Assembly: GCA_046292465.1 (NCBI GenBank)
Contig: JBKBRB010000011.1
Location: forward strand, 19,527-83,526
Length of the DNA: 64,000 nt
Direction of reading: 5' to 3'
Origin: JANWWM01 sp046292465
GTDB taxonomy: Bacteria > Bacteroidota > Chlorobiia > Chlorobiales > Thermochlorobacteraceae
This document shows positions 29,589 to 38,545 of the stretch, in pieces. Every line of letters begins with the position of its first letter. The stretch's first letter is position 1. The notes below the pieces were generated by a model. It did not search any database, was not told the origin of the DNA, and saw nothing but the letters and a program-made list of their open reading frames with translations. The translations under genes and the position numbers were made by a program.

Positions 29589-30251
29589 ATGAAGCTCACA
29601 ACCCGCCTCACACTGCTTTTTCTTGCGATTGCACTTGCGGCGGCAAGCGTCTATTACTTTCTGTTCAAACTCCCACAAGAAAACTCACAGAAAGCCTTTG
29701 TTGCAAGTCAAGAGGCGGCGCGTAAAATCGCCGATGAATTTCAGCGTGCCTTTGGCTTTACGCCCGAAGTGCTCGTGCGCGACTGCGTGATTGTGGGCGC
29801 AGCGTCGCCAATTCTCGAACTTGCGACCGTCTCAAAGTCTATCATCGCTGAAACAGGCTACGGCGAAAAAGATGCAATCACTTCTTACAGCGTTGTCGTC
29901 AAAGGCGATTACTTGGTGAAGGCAGGTTACGATTTGCGGAAGCAGTTTCGCATCACGGTTACAGAGCGAGGCATTTCGGCGGAGTTTCCCGAGCCTGAAA
30001 TTCTTTCTGTTGAACTGGTTGATTACAAAATCATGAACGAAGGCGGCACGCTCGATGTGTTTTGGAAACAGGCGTCAAAGCAGGCGATTCAAGAGGTCGC
30101 GCTCAAACGCAACAAAGAGCGCGCGTTGCAAGCCGCCGATTCATCAGGCATTTTGAACGAGGCGCGCGAAAAACTTCTGCTTCAGACGCAATCCATTTTT
30201 GAGCGCGTTTCAGAATCTCCAAAAAATCTCTCGATACGTTTTCGCGACTGA
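29589..30251 (+). CDS. DUF4230 family membrane-anchored protein
   Basis: A 220-residue protein with one N-terminal membrane segment (about 5-25) and a soluble domain matching the DUF4230 pattern: SYSVVVKGDYLVKAGYDLRK, a FRITVTERGISAEFPEPEIL block, and a C-terminal helix with ALQAADSSGILNEAREKL. DUF4230 proteins are widespread in bacteria and have no assigned function. Translation probably depends on the preceding CPBP protease gene. Its stop is six bases from the stop of the convergent PorD-like gene. Confidence 0.8.
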   Translation: MKLTTRLTLLFLAIALAAASVYYFLFKLPQENSQKAFVASQEAARKIADEFQRAFGFTPEVLVRDCVIVGAASPILELATVSKSIIAETGYGEKDAITSYSVVVKGDYLVKAGYDLRKQFRITVTERGISAEFPEPEILSVELVDYKIMNEGGTLDVFWKQASKQAIQEVALKRNKERALQAADSSGILNEAREKLLLQTQSIFERVSESPKNLSIRFRD

Positions 30252-30257
30252 AATCGG

Positions 30258-31217
30258 CTACTTTCTGCCGCCTGCCGTTTCGCCACCTGTGCCTGTGAAA
30301 TACGGCTCATAGACACTTCCGCGCGAGGGGTCAACACGACGCAAAATCGCATAGACTTCTTGCTTCAATTCGGGCGACGCATTTTTGAATACTTCTCCAA
30401 TTTCAATTGCTTTTGCTTCAAAGAAACGCTTAATGACTAAACTGCGCGGGAATCGTGCATCAAGTTCGGCAATTTTTTTGAGTGACTCAGCAATTCGGCG
30501 ACGCGCCTTGTCGGGGTCTTTGTGAAACTCGTCCAAGCCGTTGTAGTGATAGGCGTAAAACTCGTCTCGGAACGGCAGAAAGCGAGGGTCAAGGTATTCT
30601 TGAATCATCTGCGCGCGATTATCGCCACTGCCATCATCGACGCGCCATCCGCGTGCAAAGTTTCCTGTCGCTTGCGATTGCGCCAGTTGGCGAATGTTAA
30701 ATGCTTTTGTGAAAAGTTGTGTGCCGCCTTGCTTATCGAAGGTATCGGCATCGAAGGCAAGAATCAAGTAGGCGTAATAATCCAAAAGGCTGGCTAACGG
30801 CGTGAAGACGAGTTCGTTATGAATCAAAACGCTTTGCCGTTCATCGTAAAAAAAATTCACGTTAGCGTCCAGCGTCCGCAAGAGCGACGATGCGCGAAGC
30901 GAGCGATAAATCGGACGCGAGGCACCGATGAACATCTGCGCGCTATACTGCGCAGGCGCAACATTTACATTTGCCGAAAGAAAGGTGAACTCAATCTGAC
31001 ACTGAATCCGGTCCTCGTCTGTCTCAAACTCAGTGCTGTTCGTCCAACGGTGTCGGTTGAGATAATCCAAAATGGTTTGACGAAAGTTCGTGAGTCGGAC
31101 GCGCGCTTCAGCAGGCAACTGCTCAATGTTGACGCGAACATCGACGAGCAACTCCTGCGCAAACGCTGTTGGCACAAAGAGCATGAGAAACACTCCGACG
31201 AAAAGCAAACGAGCCAT
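30258..31217 (-). CDS. DUF4835 family protein, T9SS PorD-like
   Basis: A 319-residue periplasmic protein with a signal peptide ending at AFAQ (about 20). The sequence follows the DUF4835 family: ELLVDVRVNIEQL, a conserved DRIQCQIEFTFL stretch, LASLLDYYAYLILAFDADTF and the YHYNGLDEF region near residue 225. This family includes PorD/PorE-type parts of the type IX secretion and gliding system in Bacteroidota, which fits the three T9SS cargo proteins in this window. It is last in the minus-strand run rsfS-Rieske-b561-YceI-PorD; a direct link to the redox genes is not known. Confidence 0.8.
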   Translation of the reverse strand: MARLLFVGVFLMLFVPTAFAQELLVDVRVNIEQLPAEARVRLTNFRQTILDYLNRHRWTNSTEFETDEDRIQCQIEFTFLSANVNVAPAQYSAQMFIGASRPIYRSLRASSLLRTLDANVNFFYDERQSVLIHNELVFTPLASLLDYYAYLILAFDADTFDKQGGTQLFTKAFNIRQLAQSQATGNFARGWRVDDGSGDNRAQMIQEYLDPRFLPFRDEFYAYHYNGLDEFHKDPDKARRRIAESLKKIAELDARFPRSLVIKRFFEAKAIEIGEVFKNASPELKQEVYAILRRVDPSRGSVYEPYFTGTGGETAGGRK

Positions 31218-31232
31218 GGTGAAAGACGGTTT

Positions 31233-31766
31233 TCAAAACGGAAAAACAACGACAAATGAAATGTAGAGAAATTCATCGGTCGGAATCAAGGCTAATTTTG
31301 GTCGCTCGACTTTGAAGTCTTCAAGTTTGACCGTGATGTTTCCCTCAACCGTAGTTTTGCCGTTCTGCGATTGGGCTTTTGCGGAAAATGAGATGGGCTT
31401 GGTAACCCCATGAAACGAGAGTTTTCCTGATACGCTGAGTTCGTTGGCGTTGGTTGTAATGCTGTCGCTAATGAAAGAGACTTCGGGATAAGTGAAGGCA
31501 TCGATAACTTCCATTGCATGCGAATCGCGGTTGGAGTTTCCGCTGTCGAAGGTCATCACGTCGGCAGAAACCTTCACCGATTGAATTTCTTTGGCGTCGT
31601 TGATTTCAATGTCGCAGAGAAACTCTTTCGTTGTGGCGTCAATTTTGTGAAGTGGGTGCGAAAGCGAATACTTTATCCAAGATTCGCCTTTGATGGCAGA
31701 AATTTTTTTGGCGTCGCGATTTGGCGTGGCAATAAGAAGCAGTCCGATAAAAAGAAAGTTCAGCAT
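31233..31766 (-). CDS. YceI-like lipocalin-fold exported protein
   Basis: A 177-residue protein with an N-terminal hydrophobic segment of only about 14 residues. YceI-like features are a WIKYSLSHPLHK opening, VKVSADVMTFDSGNSNRDSHAMEVIDAFTYPEVSF, LSVSGKLSFHGVTKPI and the paired VEGNITVKLEDF strand near the end. YceI proteins bind isoprenoid lipids such as quinones, and in some bacteria sit beside b561-type cytochromes. It is 3 bases downstream of the b561-like gene, which supports a lipid-quinone-linked role here, though that is inference. Confidence 0.78.
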   Translation of the reverse strand: MLNFLFIGLLLIATPNRDAKKISAIKGESWIKYSLSHPLHKIDATTKEFLCDIEINDAKEIQSVKVSADVMTFDSGNSNRDSHAMEVIDAFTYPEVSFISDSITTNANELSVSGKLSFHGVTKPISFSAKAQSQNGKTTVEGNITVKLEDFKVERPKLALIPTDEFLYISFVVVFPF

Positions 31767-31769
31767 AGT

Positions 31770-32471
31770 TCAAAATGCAAGTGAAATGATAGACGCACTG
31801 AAAGCGGCGGTTGTAATGTATGATGCTACTTGGTGCAGGCGCACTTTTTGGTTGTAATCTCCGTTTGGGCTGGCAATGCGATTGGCTAAAAGAGGCGTAA
31901 CAATCATGCCCGTGAAGTGAATCAGCGCAAAAAGTTTATGCGTTGAGATGGAGTTCCACTCGTCGCGTCGCACGGCAGGCGGGGGCGAGAAGAGCGAAAA
32001 CGCGGCGGTGGTCATGTAGGCAATGGTTGTCGCGTTGCCGAGTGTGCGTTTGGTGTCGTAGAGCGTAAAATCGCCGTCGACATATCGCTGTCCGACGATG
32101 ACCGTGGCAATCATTAAGCCGAGCGTTGCAATTCCTGCAACTTGGTGCGATGTGAGCATGATTCGGCGCACTTCTAATTCTTCCTTGCGCGATTCAGGCG
32201 TAAGCGGCGCGATGCCTGTGGCTCTGAACACGCCGCTCTCTCCCCAAAAGGCACGCTCCATGAGGCTAATGTTTTTCGGAAGCAGACGCCGTTTTCGCGC
32301 CTGTGCAAGCGAATCGTTTTCAAGTTCAACTGTTTCATCAAGGTCTGAAATACGTGCTGGTTTGGCTTCTTGTTCGACAAACATACTCAAACGCGATTCG
32401 TGAGAAGCAAATTGAGCCAAGAGCATTTCTGAACAGAGCCAGAACAGCGCAAAAGCAAGCGTTGGCTTCAT
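31770..32471 (-). CDS. b561-like four-helix membrane protein (putative dihaem cytochrome)
   Basis: A 233-residue protein with a signal-like N-terminus (to LLAQ) and about 100 soluble residues. Four C-terminal membrane helices begin around TSHQVAGIATLGLMIATV, LGNATTIAYMTTAAF, STHKLFALIHFTGMIV and RLHQVASYITTAAFSA. Histidines in helices 1, 3 (two) and 4 could ligate b-type haems as in cytochrome b561/DUF4405-type proteins. The gene overlaps the Rieske gene by one base (TAATG) and precedes the YceI gene by three, so they look like one unit. No close family was recognised, and haem binding is a prediction. Confidence 0.6.
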   Translation of the reverse strand: MKPTLAFALFWLCSEMLLAQFASHESRLSMFVEQEAKPARISDLDETVELENDSLAQARKRRLLPKNISLMERAFWGESGVFRATGIAPLTPESRKEELEVRRIMLTSHQVAGIATLGLMIATVIVGQRYVDGDFTLYDTKRTLGNATTIAYMTTAAFSLFSPPPAVRRDEWNSISTHKLFALIHFTGMIVTPLLANRIASPNGDYNQKVRLHQVASYITTAAFSASIISLAF

Positions 32472-32968
32472 TAAAAAGTGATGGCAAGAATTTGAGTTTC
32501 AGCGTTGAAGGCAGTTTCAAATGAATCTAAGCTGCGTCCAGGACCAGACAAAAGTGCTCCGAAGTTACCCGCTTGCATGCTGAATACGGCTTGATGACAT
32601 GGGCATACTACGTTTGTCTCGTTTGGAGCCCCCACATCGCACCGTTTATGTGGGCAAACCGCTGATACCGTGCGAAATTCGGTTGGACTAATTCGGCGAA
32701 TAATCACATCTCTTCCGCCGTTGCGATTGCTTCCGAAATTGCGCTTCAAAATACCACCTACTTGTCGTAAGGCTTCAAAGCCGTTGTCGTTAAGGTTTAC
32801 GGACACACGCTCACCTGTGCGGGGTGTAACTAAACCCTCATCATCGTCATCATCGCCACACCCAGAAAGGGTCGTTAAGAGCGATGAACTTGCTATCAAT
32901 GAAAGGCTTGTTGCAGCAGCGGTCCTCAGGAAGTTACGTCGTGAAATGTCGGTTCTGTCTGTTGCCAT
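32471..32968 (-). CDS. Rieske [2Fe-2S] protein, Tat-exported lipoprotein type
   Basis: A 165-residue Rieske protein. The N-terminus has a twin-arginine motif (SRRNFLRT) and a lipobox-like LSGC ending at Cys37, followed by a run of aspartates, so it is probably folded in the cytoplasm and then lipid-anchored outside. Cluster ligands are Cys105, His107, Cys122 and His125 (VCPHKRC and VVCPCHQAVF). Cys110 and Cys124 sit where the stabilising disulfide of bc1/b6f Rieske proteins lies, which suggests a high-potential, quinol-oxidising type. It is followed by the b561-like and YceI genes rather than a classical cytochrome b, so it may belong to a different quinol-oxidising complex. Confidence 0.88.
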   Translation of the reverse strand: MATDRTDISRRNFLRTAAATSLSLIASSSLLTTLSGCGDDDDDEGLVTPRTGERVSVNLNDNGFEALRQVGGILKRNFGSNRNGGRDVIIRRISPTEFRTVSAVCPHKRCDVGAPNETNVVCPCHQAVFSMQAGNFGALLSGPGRSLDSFETAFNAETQILAITF

Positions 32969-33012
32969 TTTATCCTCTTGAAAAGTTTAATTTTTAGGTT
33001 GTAAGCACAAAC

Positions 33013-33576
33013 TTAGTTCTTTGAAATCAGCGTTTTTTTCGGCGGCACAAGTTGGAGTTCTTTTTCATCTTTGAGGTGAGTGAATTTGGCATCGCCCCAA
33101 AGTTTTTCAAGCCCATAAAAAGCGCGTCGTTCTTTTTGGAAAATATGAACGATGACATTGACGTAATCGAGCACAATCCAAGTCATTTCTTTGTCGTCGA
33201 CGTAGGTTGGGCGTTCATCGTCCAAGAGCAAGCCATCGCGCACGGCGTCAGAAATGGCTTTAACTTGTTTATCGGAATCGGCGGAGCAAATGACGAAGTA
33301 GTCGGTCATGTCGGTTAAGCCGCGCACATCGATAATCGTTACATCGTAGGCTTTTTTGGTGAACATGAGTTCGGCGATGCGTCGCGTGAGGAGTTCGCCT
33401 TCGTCAAGGTGAACAACAATCGAGGAGGTTGTTACAGTCTTTTTCGAAGCGGCGGTCTTTGCCGATTTCGTCGGAGTTTTTTTGGTTGAGGAGGATTTCG
33501 GCGATGATGCTTTTGACTTTCGGGCGGTTAAGGACGTTTTTTTTGCGGTTGTTGATTTTTGTGCCAAGGGCGTCAA
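33013..33576 (-). CDS. rsfS: Ribosomal silencing factor RsfS with basic N-terminal extension
   Basis: A 187-residue protein whose last 130 residues form the RsfS/DUF143 domain (IIDVRGLTDMTDYFVICSADS, AVRDGLLLDDE, WIVLDYVNVIVHIFQKERRAFYGLEKLWGDAKF). RsfS binds ribosomal protein L14 and blocks subunit joining under starvation. About 55 residues ahead of it are rich in Lys, Ser and Thr. The only start for the full frame is TTG; the GTG before TTSSIVVHLDEGEL would remove most of the extension. It precedes the Rieske gene by 44 bases. Confidence 0.88.
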   Translation of the reverse strand: MTPLAQKSTTAKKTSLTARKSKASSPKSSSTKKTPTKSAKTAASKKTVTTSSIVVHLDEGELLTRRIAELMFTKKAYDVTIIDVRGLTDMTDYFVICSADSDKQVKAISDAVRDGLLLDDERPTYVDDKEMTWIVLDYVNVIVHIFQKERRAFYGLEKLWGDAKFTHLKDEKELQLVPPKKTLISKN

Positions 33577-33621
33577 GAGTTAAAATTGGACGTTGATAGA
33601 AATCTGAAATTCAGTTGCAAG

Positions 33622-33909
33622 TTAATGACGGATTTCAAAGTCCGTAAATCTCCGTTCTGCGTCGCTTTGGAGCGTTTTGCGATGTTCTCTGACGGCAAGA
33701 ACCTGTGCGCCAATCGGACCTTTTTTCATTTCGGATACAAGGGCGTCGAGGCTTTCCTTATTGCCTTCGGCTTCAAGTTCTACGGTGCCGTCGGGCAGGT
33801 TGCGCACATAGCCTTTGATGCCGAGTTTCGTTGCCGTTTTTTGAACGAACCATCGGTAGCCAACACCCTGAACGCGTCCTTCGGCAATTGCATGAATAGC
33901 TTGAATCAT
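33622..33909 (-). CDS. acyP: Acylphosphatase
   Basis: A 95-residue enzyme that hydrolyses acyl phosphates. The catalytic Arg and phosphate loop are in GRVQGVGYRWFVQKTA, and the conserved Asn follows in IKGYVRNLPDGTVELEAEG. Size is normal for the family. It lies on the same strand between ftsH and rsfS with gaps of 65 and 45 bases; no functional link is evident. Confidence 0.93.
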   Translation of the reverse strand: MIQAIHAIAEGRVQGVGYRWFVQKTATKLGIKGYVRNLPDGTVELEAEGNKESLDALVSEMKKGPIGAQVLAVREHRKTLQSDAERRFTDFEIRH

Positions 33910-33974
33910 CTGCCGTTTGAGGTGTAAAGATTACAGTATTTCAATCAATGAAAGTGCTGAGCGTTGGAAGTGAT

Positions 33975-36020
33975 TTAATTTTCGCTTGTGCCGCGCGTGC
34001 TTTTAAGTTTTTCGACAGCGGCTTCAAGTTCGCGTCGCTCTTCATCGCTGATGGTTGATTTTACTTCGGATTCAGCTAACTCTTGGGATAAACCTTGGTT
34101 CGTGTTGGTATCGTCCATGTTAGGACGCTTTCCGAGAATATCCTCAATATCTTTGTAATTTAGCACTTCTCGTTTCAGGAGTTCAGTTGCCATGTGCTCG
34201 AGTTTTTCTCGGTTGGCGATAAGCAAATCGCGTGTGGCGATATGTGCTTCATTGACAATGCGTTTGACTTCTTCATCAATGAGGCGAGCCGTATCTTCAC
34301 CGTAGCGTTTTTCAATGCCCAAGCCTTGCAAATACATGTTGCTTGAATCGGCATAAGAGAGATAGCCGAGTTTTTCGCTCATGCCGTAAATGGCAACCAT
34401 GCTGTAGGCAATGTCGGTAACGCGCTCTAAGTCGTTTTGTGCGCCGGTTGAGATGGATTGGAAAACAAGTTCTTCGGCAACGCGTCCGCCAAGCAAGCCG
34501 CAAATGCGTGCGAAGAGTTCTTCTTTCGTCATCAAATAGCGGTCTTCGAGTGGCATGTTGAGCGTGTAGCCAAGTGCGCTGACGCCGCGCGGCACAATTG
34601 TTACTTTTTGCGGCGGGTCGTTGCCTTCCATGAGCCAACTGACAATGGCATGCCCGCACTCGTGATAAGCAACGACTTTCTTTTCTTTCGGATTGATGAC
34701 TTTGTTTTTCTTTTCCAGACCTGCAATAACACGCTCGATTGCATCTTGAAAATCAATCATTTCTATGACTTCTTTGTTGCGGCGAGATGCAAGCAGAGCG
34801 GCTTCGTTGCAGATGTTGGCGAGTTCTGCGCCTGCAAAGCCTGGCGTTTGCGATGCAATCACTTTAATGTCCACATCTTTGCCAAGCGGCATGTTTTTCG
34901 TGTGGACTTTGAGAATATCGATGCGTCCTTTAAGGTCAGGCTTATCAATAACGATTTGACGGTCGAAGCGGCCTGGGCGCAAGAGCGCAGGGTCTAAGAC
35001 ATCGGGGCGGTTCGTGGCCGCCATCATAATCACGCCTTTATCGGTCGCAAATCCGTCCATTTCCACAAGCAGTTGGTTGAGCGTATTTTCGCGTTCGTCA
35101 TTAACGCCCATCATCATGCCTCTGCCGCGCGAGCGACCAACGGCATCGATTTCGTCAATGAAAATGATGCACGGCGCTTTCTCTTTTGCTGTTTTGAACA
35201 AGTCGCGAACCCGCGCCGCACCAACACCGACGAACATCTCGACGAAGTCAGAGCCAGAAAGCGAGAAAAATGGCACACCGGCTTCACCAGCAACGGCTTT
35301 TGCCATCAAAGTTTTGCCTGCGCCGGGCGGACCGACGAGCAAGACGCCCTTGGGAAGTTTACCGCCAAGTTTTGTGAACTTTTTCGGGTCTTTGAGGAAT
35401 TCGACCACTTCCATCACTTCTTCTTTGGCTTCGTCTAATCCTGCTACATCTTTGAATGTGATGCGCGGCGTGTTTTCATCATGTTCGTATAGGGCGGCTT
35501 TGTTTTTACCGATGTTCATTACTTGCGAATTGGGGTTCATGCGTCTGAAAATAAACAGATATACCACAACCAGCAGAGCGATAGGGAACACCCATTGCAA
35601 AAGCTCAGTGAACCAATTGCTGTCGGAAACGCCCTGAATTTTAACACCCTGTGCTTCAAGTTTCTCGATAAGTTTATCATCACGGAAAGTAACGACGGTA
35701 TAAAATCGGCGAGCGTCATGCTTTGAACGCATGAAATTGGTTGAGCGATTCTTCTCCTCGAGTTGATAGTTCGGTTTCAAAGTTGCATAGATACGCGATG
35801 GGGAAATTTGAACGGATTCAATTTTGCCTTCGTCGAGCATCTTCTTGAAGTCGCTGTAAGGAAGTTCCAGCGTGGTGCTCGACCAAAAAAACGTCAGTTG
35901 AATGCCGATTAAAATGACAATCGCAAGCACATAATAAATCGCTGTAAATTTCGGCTTGTTATTCTTTTTCTTTCTGTCGTCTTGACTGTTGAACTCGTCA
36001 AAAAAATTGTTCTCCGGCAT
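33975..36020 (-). CDS. ftsH: ATP-dependent zinc metalloprotease FtsH
   Basis: A 681-residue membrane protease that degrades misassembled membrane and some soluble proteins as a hexamer. Two membrane helices (about 25-47 and 142-160) enclose a periplasmic domain. The AAA module follows with Walker A GPPGAGKT (230-237), Walker B IIFIDEID and the second region of homology (ATNRPDVLDPALLRPGRFD). The peptidase has the zinc motif HECGH starting at His453. It is the first gene of the long minus-strand run towards the PorD-like gene and is divergent from the TonB-dependent receptor. Confidence 0.97.
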   Translation of the reverse strand: MPENNFFDEFNSQDDRKKKNNKPKFTAIYYVLAIVILIGIQLTFFWSSTTLELPYSDFKKMLDEGKIESVQISPSRIYATLKPNYQLEEKNRSTNFMRSKHDARRFYTVVTFRDDKLIEKLEAQGVKIQGVSDSNWFTELLQWVFPIALLVVVYLFIFRRMNPNSQVMNIGKNKAALYEHDENTPRITFKDVAGLDEAKEEVMEVVEFLKDPKKFTKLGGKLPKGVLLVGPPGAGKTLMAKAVAGEAGVPFFSLSGSDFVEMFVGVGAARVRDLFKTAKEKAPCIIFIDEIDAVGRSRGRGMMMGVNDERENTLNQLLVEMDGFATDKGVIMMAATNRPDVLDPALLRPGRFDRQIVIDKPDLKGRIDILKVHTKNMPLGKDVDIKVIASQTPGFAGAELANICNEAALLASRRNKEVIEMIDFQDAIERVIAGLEKKNKVINPKEKKVVAYHECGHAIVSWLMEGNDPPQKVTIVPRGVSALGYTLNMPLEDRYLMTKEELFARICGLLGGRVAEELVFQSISTGAQNDLERVTDIAYSMVAIYGMSEKLGYLSYADSSNMYLQGLGIEKRYGEDTARLIDEEVKRIVNEAHIATRDLLIANREKLEHMATELLKREVLNYKDIEDILGKRPNMDDTNTNQGLSQELAESEVKSTISDEERRELEAAVEKLKSTRGTSEN

Positions 36021-36069
36021 AATTTGTCTTTTAAGTAGAAATGAAAATAAGTGCTGTTAATTCGTATTT

Positions 36070-36098
36070 ACTTGGAGGAAAATTCCAACTCCCCAAGT
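36070..36098. repeat. Inverted repeat in ftsH / TonB-receptor divergent region
   Basis: ACTTGG and CCAAGT form a 6-base inverted repeat with an inner GGAA/TTCC palindrome. It could be an operator or a transcript hairpin in the 174-base divergent gap. No T tract follows. Confidence 0.4.
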
Positions 36099-36112
36099 TG
36101 TATCTCTTTACT

Positions 36113-36138
36113 GTTAAGCGATTTGCGTTAAACGATTT
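36113..36138 (+). promoter_or_regulatory. Direct repeat upstream of TonB-dependent receptor (candidate operator)
   Basis: GTTAAGCGATTT (36113-36124) and GTTAAACGATTT (36127-36138) are two 12-mers with one mismatch, spaced 14 bases start to start. They end three bases before a TATATTTC -7-like element (36142-36149). The position suits a regulator of the receptor gene. Confidence 0.4.
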
Positions 36139-36194
36139 CTGTATATTTCAGCAGTCGTGAAGTGAATAATAGGCGGAACGCCGAACCTTTGCAA

Positions 36195-38501
36195 ATGAAA
36201 TATAATTTTAGCGCATTACCAATTCTTGTTTTCGCCATTGTGACGCTCTTCACTTTCGTTTTTCCGCCTTTGCTTTTCGCACAAAATTCCGATTCATCTG
36301 CGATTCATTTACGCACCACTACGGGCTTGACCGTCGACGATTCACTTTCCACAAACGCACCAACCGTGCAATTTGATTCAACCCTAAATCGACCTCCGAC
36401 GTTCAATGCTTCAACACCGAAGGACAGCGTCAAGTTTTACAAAATTCTTCCGCCGATTGCGTCGCTTTTTGCTACACCGTATCACATCATGGATAGCACG
36501 CGCGACTTTACCTATCATCGCCACGTCGAAGATTTCTTTGCCTTTGCGCCAAATTTTTTTTTGCGCGATAAAGTCGAACTCGGTCAGCAACACGGCTTGC
36601 TCGTGGGCGGATTAGACGCGCGCTATCAAGCCATTTACCTCGATGAAATTTTGCTCAACGATGTGATTTCCGCGCAAGCCTTTTACAATCACCTTTCCAG
36701 CGAGTCGTTCTCTGAACTCAATCTCTTCAATGGCTACGGCGCGTTTGGACTTTCTGCCTTTCCAATTGCGCTTGAATCTAAAACACAAAACATTGTCGCC
36801 GCCAAAGGCTACACAAAAGCACACTACTACCAATTTTCAGGCTCAACGAACAAAATGGATATTACCTTCGCGCTCAATCTCTCGGAGCGATGGAGTTTTT
36901 ATGGCGGCTATGTGCGCGAAGGCACGGAAGGAATTTTTCGCAATTCAGGCGGATTCGGTGCAGACCGCTTCGGCTCGTCCAGCGAAGCCAATAAACTTCG
37001 ATTGCGCTTTCGCTATCAATACGGCGTGAAAACTTATTTCAATTTCGCGCTCGAACGCAATTCGCTTAATCTTAAACCCTTCGGCGGCGCAAACCTCTTT
37101 GAAACCACAAGGCTTGGCGGCGACATCTTCTCGCCAATTAACACCATCATTGCCAATGAATTTGTGCAACGAAAAAATACCCTCTCGCTCTACAAAGCCG
37201 AACTGCAAACCGCATTGCCGTTTATCCCCAAACGCTTTCAAGCCGATTCGCTCAACTTGTTCAAAGTGTGGGTCGCCTTCACAGAATTTTCCAACACCTT
37301 TGCGCAACAGCGCGGCACAGTGTTTAACGACCTCGAAGCGTCTTCACGGCTGACATTTGGCGCAACACAAACGCTCAAACTCTTTTTCTTTTCGCTCGGA
37401 TTGCGCGGCACTTATTCGCTCGAATCGGTCGGCGACAATAACACGCTTGCAAATGCGCTTGCTCAAAACATCAAGCCAAACTTGAACACTGTTGAACTAA
37501 CCGCAAGCGCAAAGACGACTTTCGCAAATCTCATTTTCGGCGAAGCGTTGGAACTCGGTGCGTCGCTGGCTTCAATCACGAAGACCATCACGAACACCTT
37601 TGGGCAAAACTTCACGACGAGTTTTCTCTCAACAGGTGCAGGCGGCGAAGTAAATTTTCCGCTTGTGCCTTCGCGCGAAGCCGTGCTGAAAATCTTTGCA
37701 TCGCTTTCCACAACAAGCCGAGTGCCTTCGTTGCGCGAAGTTTTTTCAGCAACTGATATTCAGGGAGCGCAAACATGGCAAAATGAGCGAGTGAGCCAAG
37801 CCGAATTCGGTTCAGAACTTCGTTATGCCGACGCGCTTCGAGTTCGCCTTTCTTTGCTCTCCTCGCTGGTCAATTCGCCTTACGCCGTTGTGCAAACGCG
37901 CACGAGCGACACCACGCTTTCGCGCCGTTATCAATCGCTTCAAGGCAAGTCGCTTTCGTATTCGGGATTAGGATTGATGATGCAGAGCAAACTCGGCACG
38001 ATTGAATCGCACTTAAACGCGACGCTGGTTTTGGATTATTCGTTGATTTCAAACCCTGACAATGCTTTTATGGGCGGATTGCAACTGCAAGGCGATACGA
38101 TTGACGCACGAAGTCGTCGCGTGCTCTATGTGCCACGATTTTATGCAAACGGCGGCATTTACTTTCGCGGCAAACTCTTTGATGGTGCGCTCGATTTGAA
38201 ACTGGGCGTGGCGGGCTATGTTCAAACCGACCTTTCTGCCGCACTTCAAAACAGCGAGCGACAATCGGCGTTTTTCTTCAACCTCATTGAGCAAAACGGC
38301 GCACTGCGCGATAACAACTTGCAATTCGGAACGCTTCGCCCGAAAGCCACGCTCGACGCGCAACTTTGGGCAGGCATTGGCAGCGGCATGATTTTCTTTT
38401 TCGTTGAGAACATCTTCGATACGCCTGTGTTTCGTGCGCCGTTTTTTCCGATTTACGCGCGGTCGTTTCGCTTAGGGGTAAATTGGGAAATTTTGGATTG
38501 A
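36195..38501 (+). CDS. TonB-dependent outer membrane receptor (beta-barrel)
   Basis: A 768-residue outer-membrane protein. The start was set at 36195, where the signal peptide begins (KYNFSALPILVFAIV, cleavage near LLFAQ); a GTG 11 codons earlier is an alternative. Residues 75-175 resemble a plug domain (YLDEILLNDVISAQ, ELNLFNGYGAFGLSAFPIAL), and the rest is a series of alternating strands. The last residues, SFRLGVNWEILD, follow the usual terminal-strand pattern. A typical N-terminal TonB box is not obvious. The transported compound is unknown. An ABC permease follows after 44 bases and could be its inner-membrane counterpart, though its family handles amino-acid-like solutes. Confidence 0.78.
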   Translation: MKYNFSALPILVFAIVTLFTFVFPPLLFAQNSDSSAIHLRTTTGLTVDDSLSTNAPTVQFDSTLNRPPTFNASTPKDSVKFYKILPPIASLFATPYHIMDSTRDFTYHRHVEDFFAFAPNFFLRDKVELGQQHGLLVGGLDARYQAIYLDEILLNDVISAQAFYNHLSSESFSELNLFNGYGAFGLSAFPIALESKTQNIVAAKGYTKAHYYQFSGSTNKMDITFALNLSERWSFYGGYVREGTEGIFRNSGGFGADRFGSSSEANKLRLRFRYQYGVKTYFNFALERNSLNLKPFGGANLFETTRLGGDIFSPINTIIANEFVQRKNTLSLYKAELQTALPFIPKRFQADSLNLFKVWVAFTEFSNTFAQQRGTVFNDLEASSRLTFGATQTLKLFFFSLGLRGTYSLESVGDNNTLANALAQNIKPNLNTVELTASAKTTFANLIFGEALELGASLASITKTITNTFGQNFTTSFLSTGAGGEVNFPLVPSREAVLKIFASLSTTSRVPSLREVFSATDIQGAQTWQNERVSQAEFGSELRYADALRVRLSLLSSLVNSPYAVVQTRTSDTTLSRRYQSLQGKSLSYSGLGLMMQSKLGTIESHLNATLVLDYSLISNPDNAFMGGLQLQGDTIDARSRRVLYVPRFYANGGIYFRGKLFDGALDLKLGVAGYVQTDLSAALQNSERQSAFFFNLIEQNGALRDNNLQFGTLRPKATLDAQLWAGIGSGMIFFFVENIFDTPVFRAPFFPIYARSFRLGVNWEILD

Positions 38502-38545
38502 AGATGCGTGTATGCTACTTTGAACTTTAACTTCAAAAAACTCAC

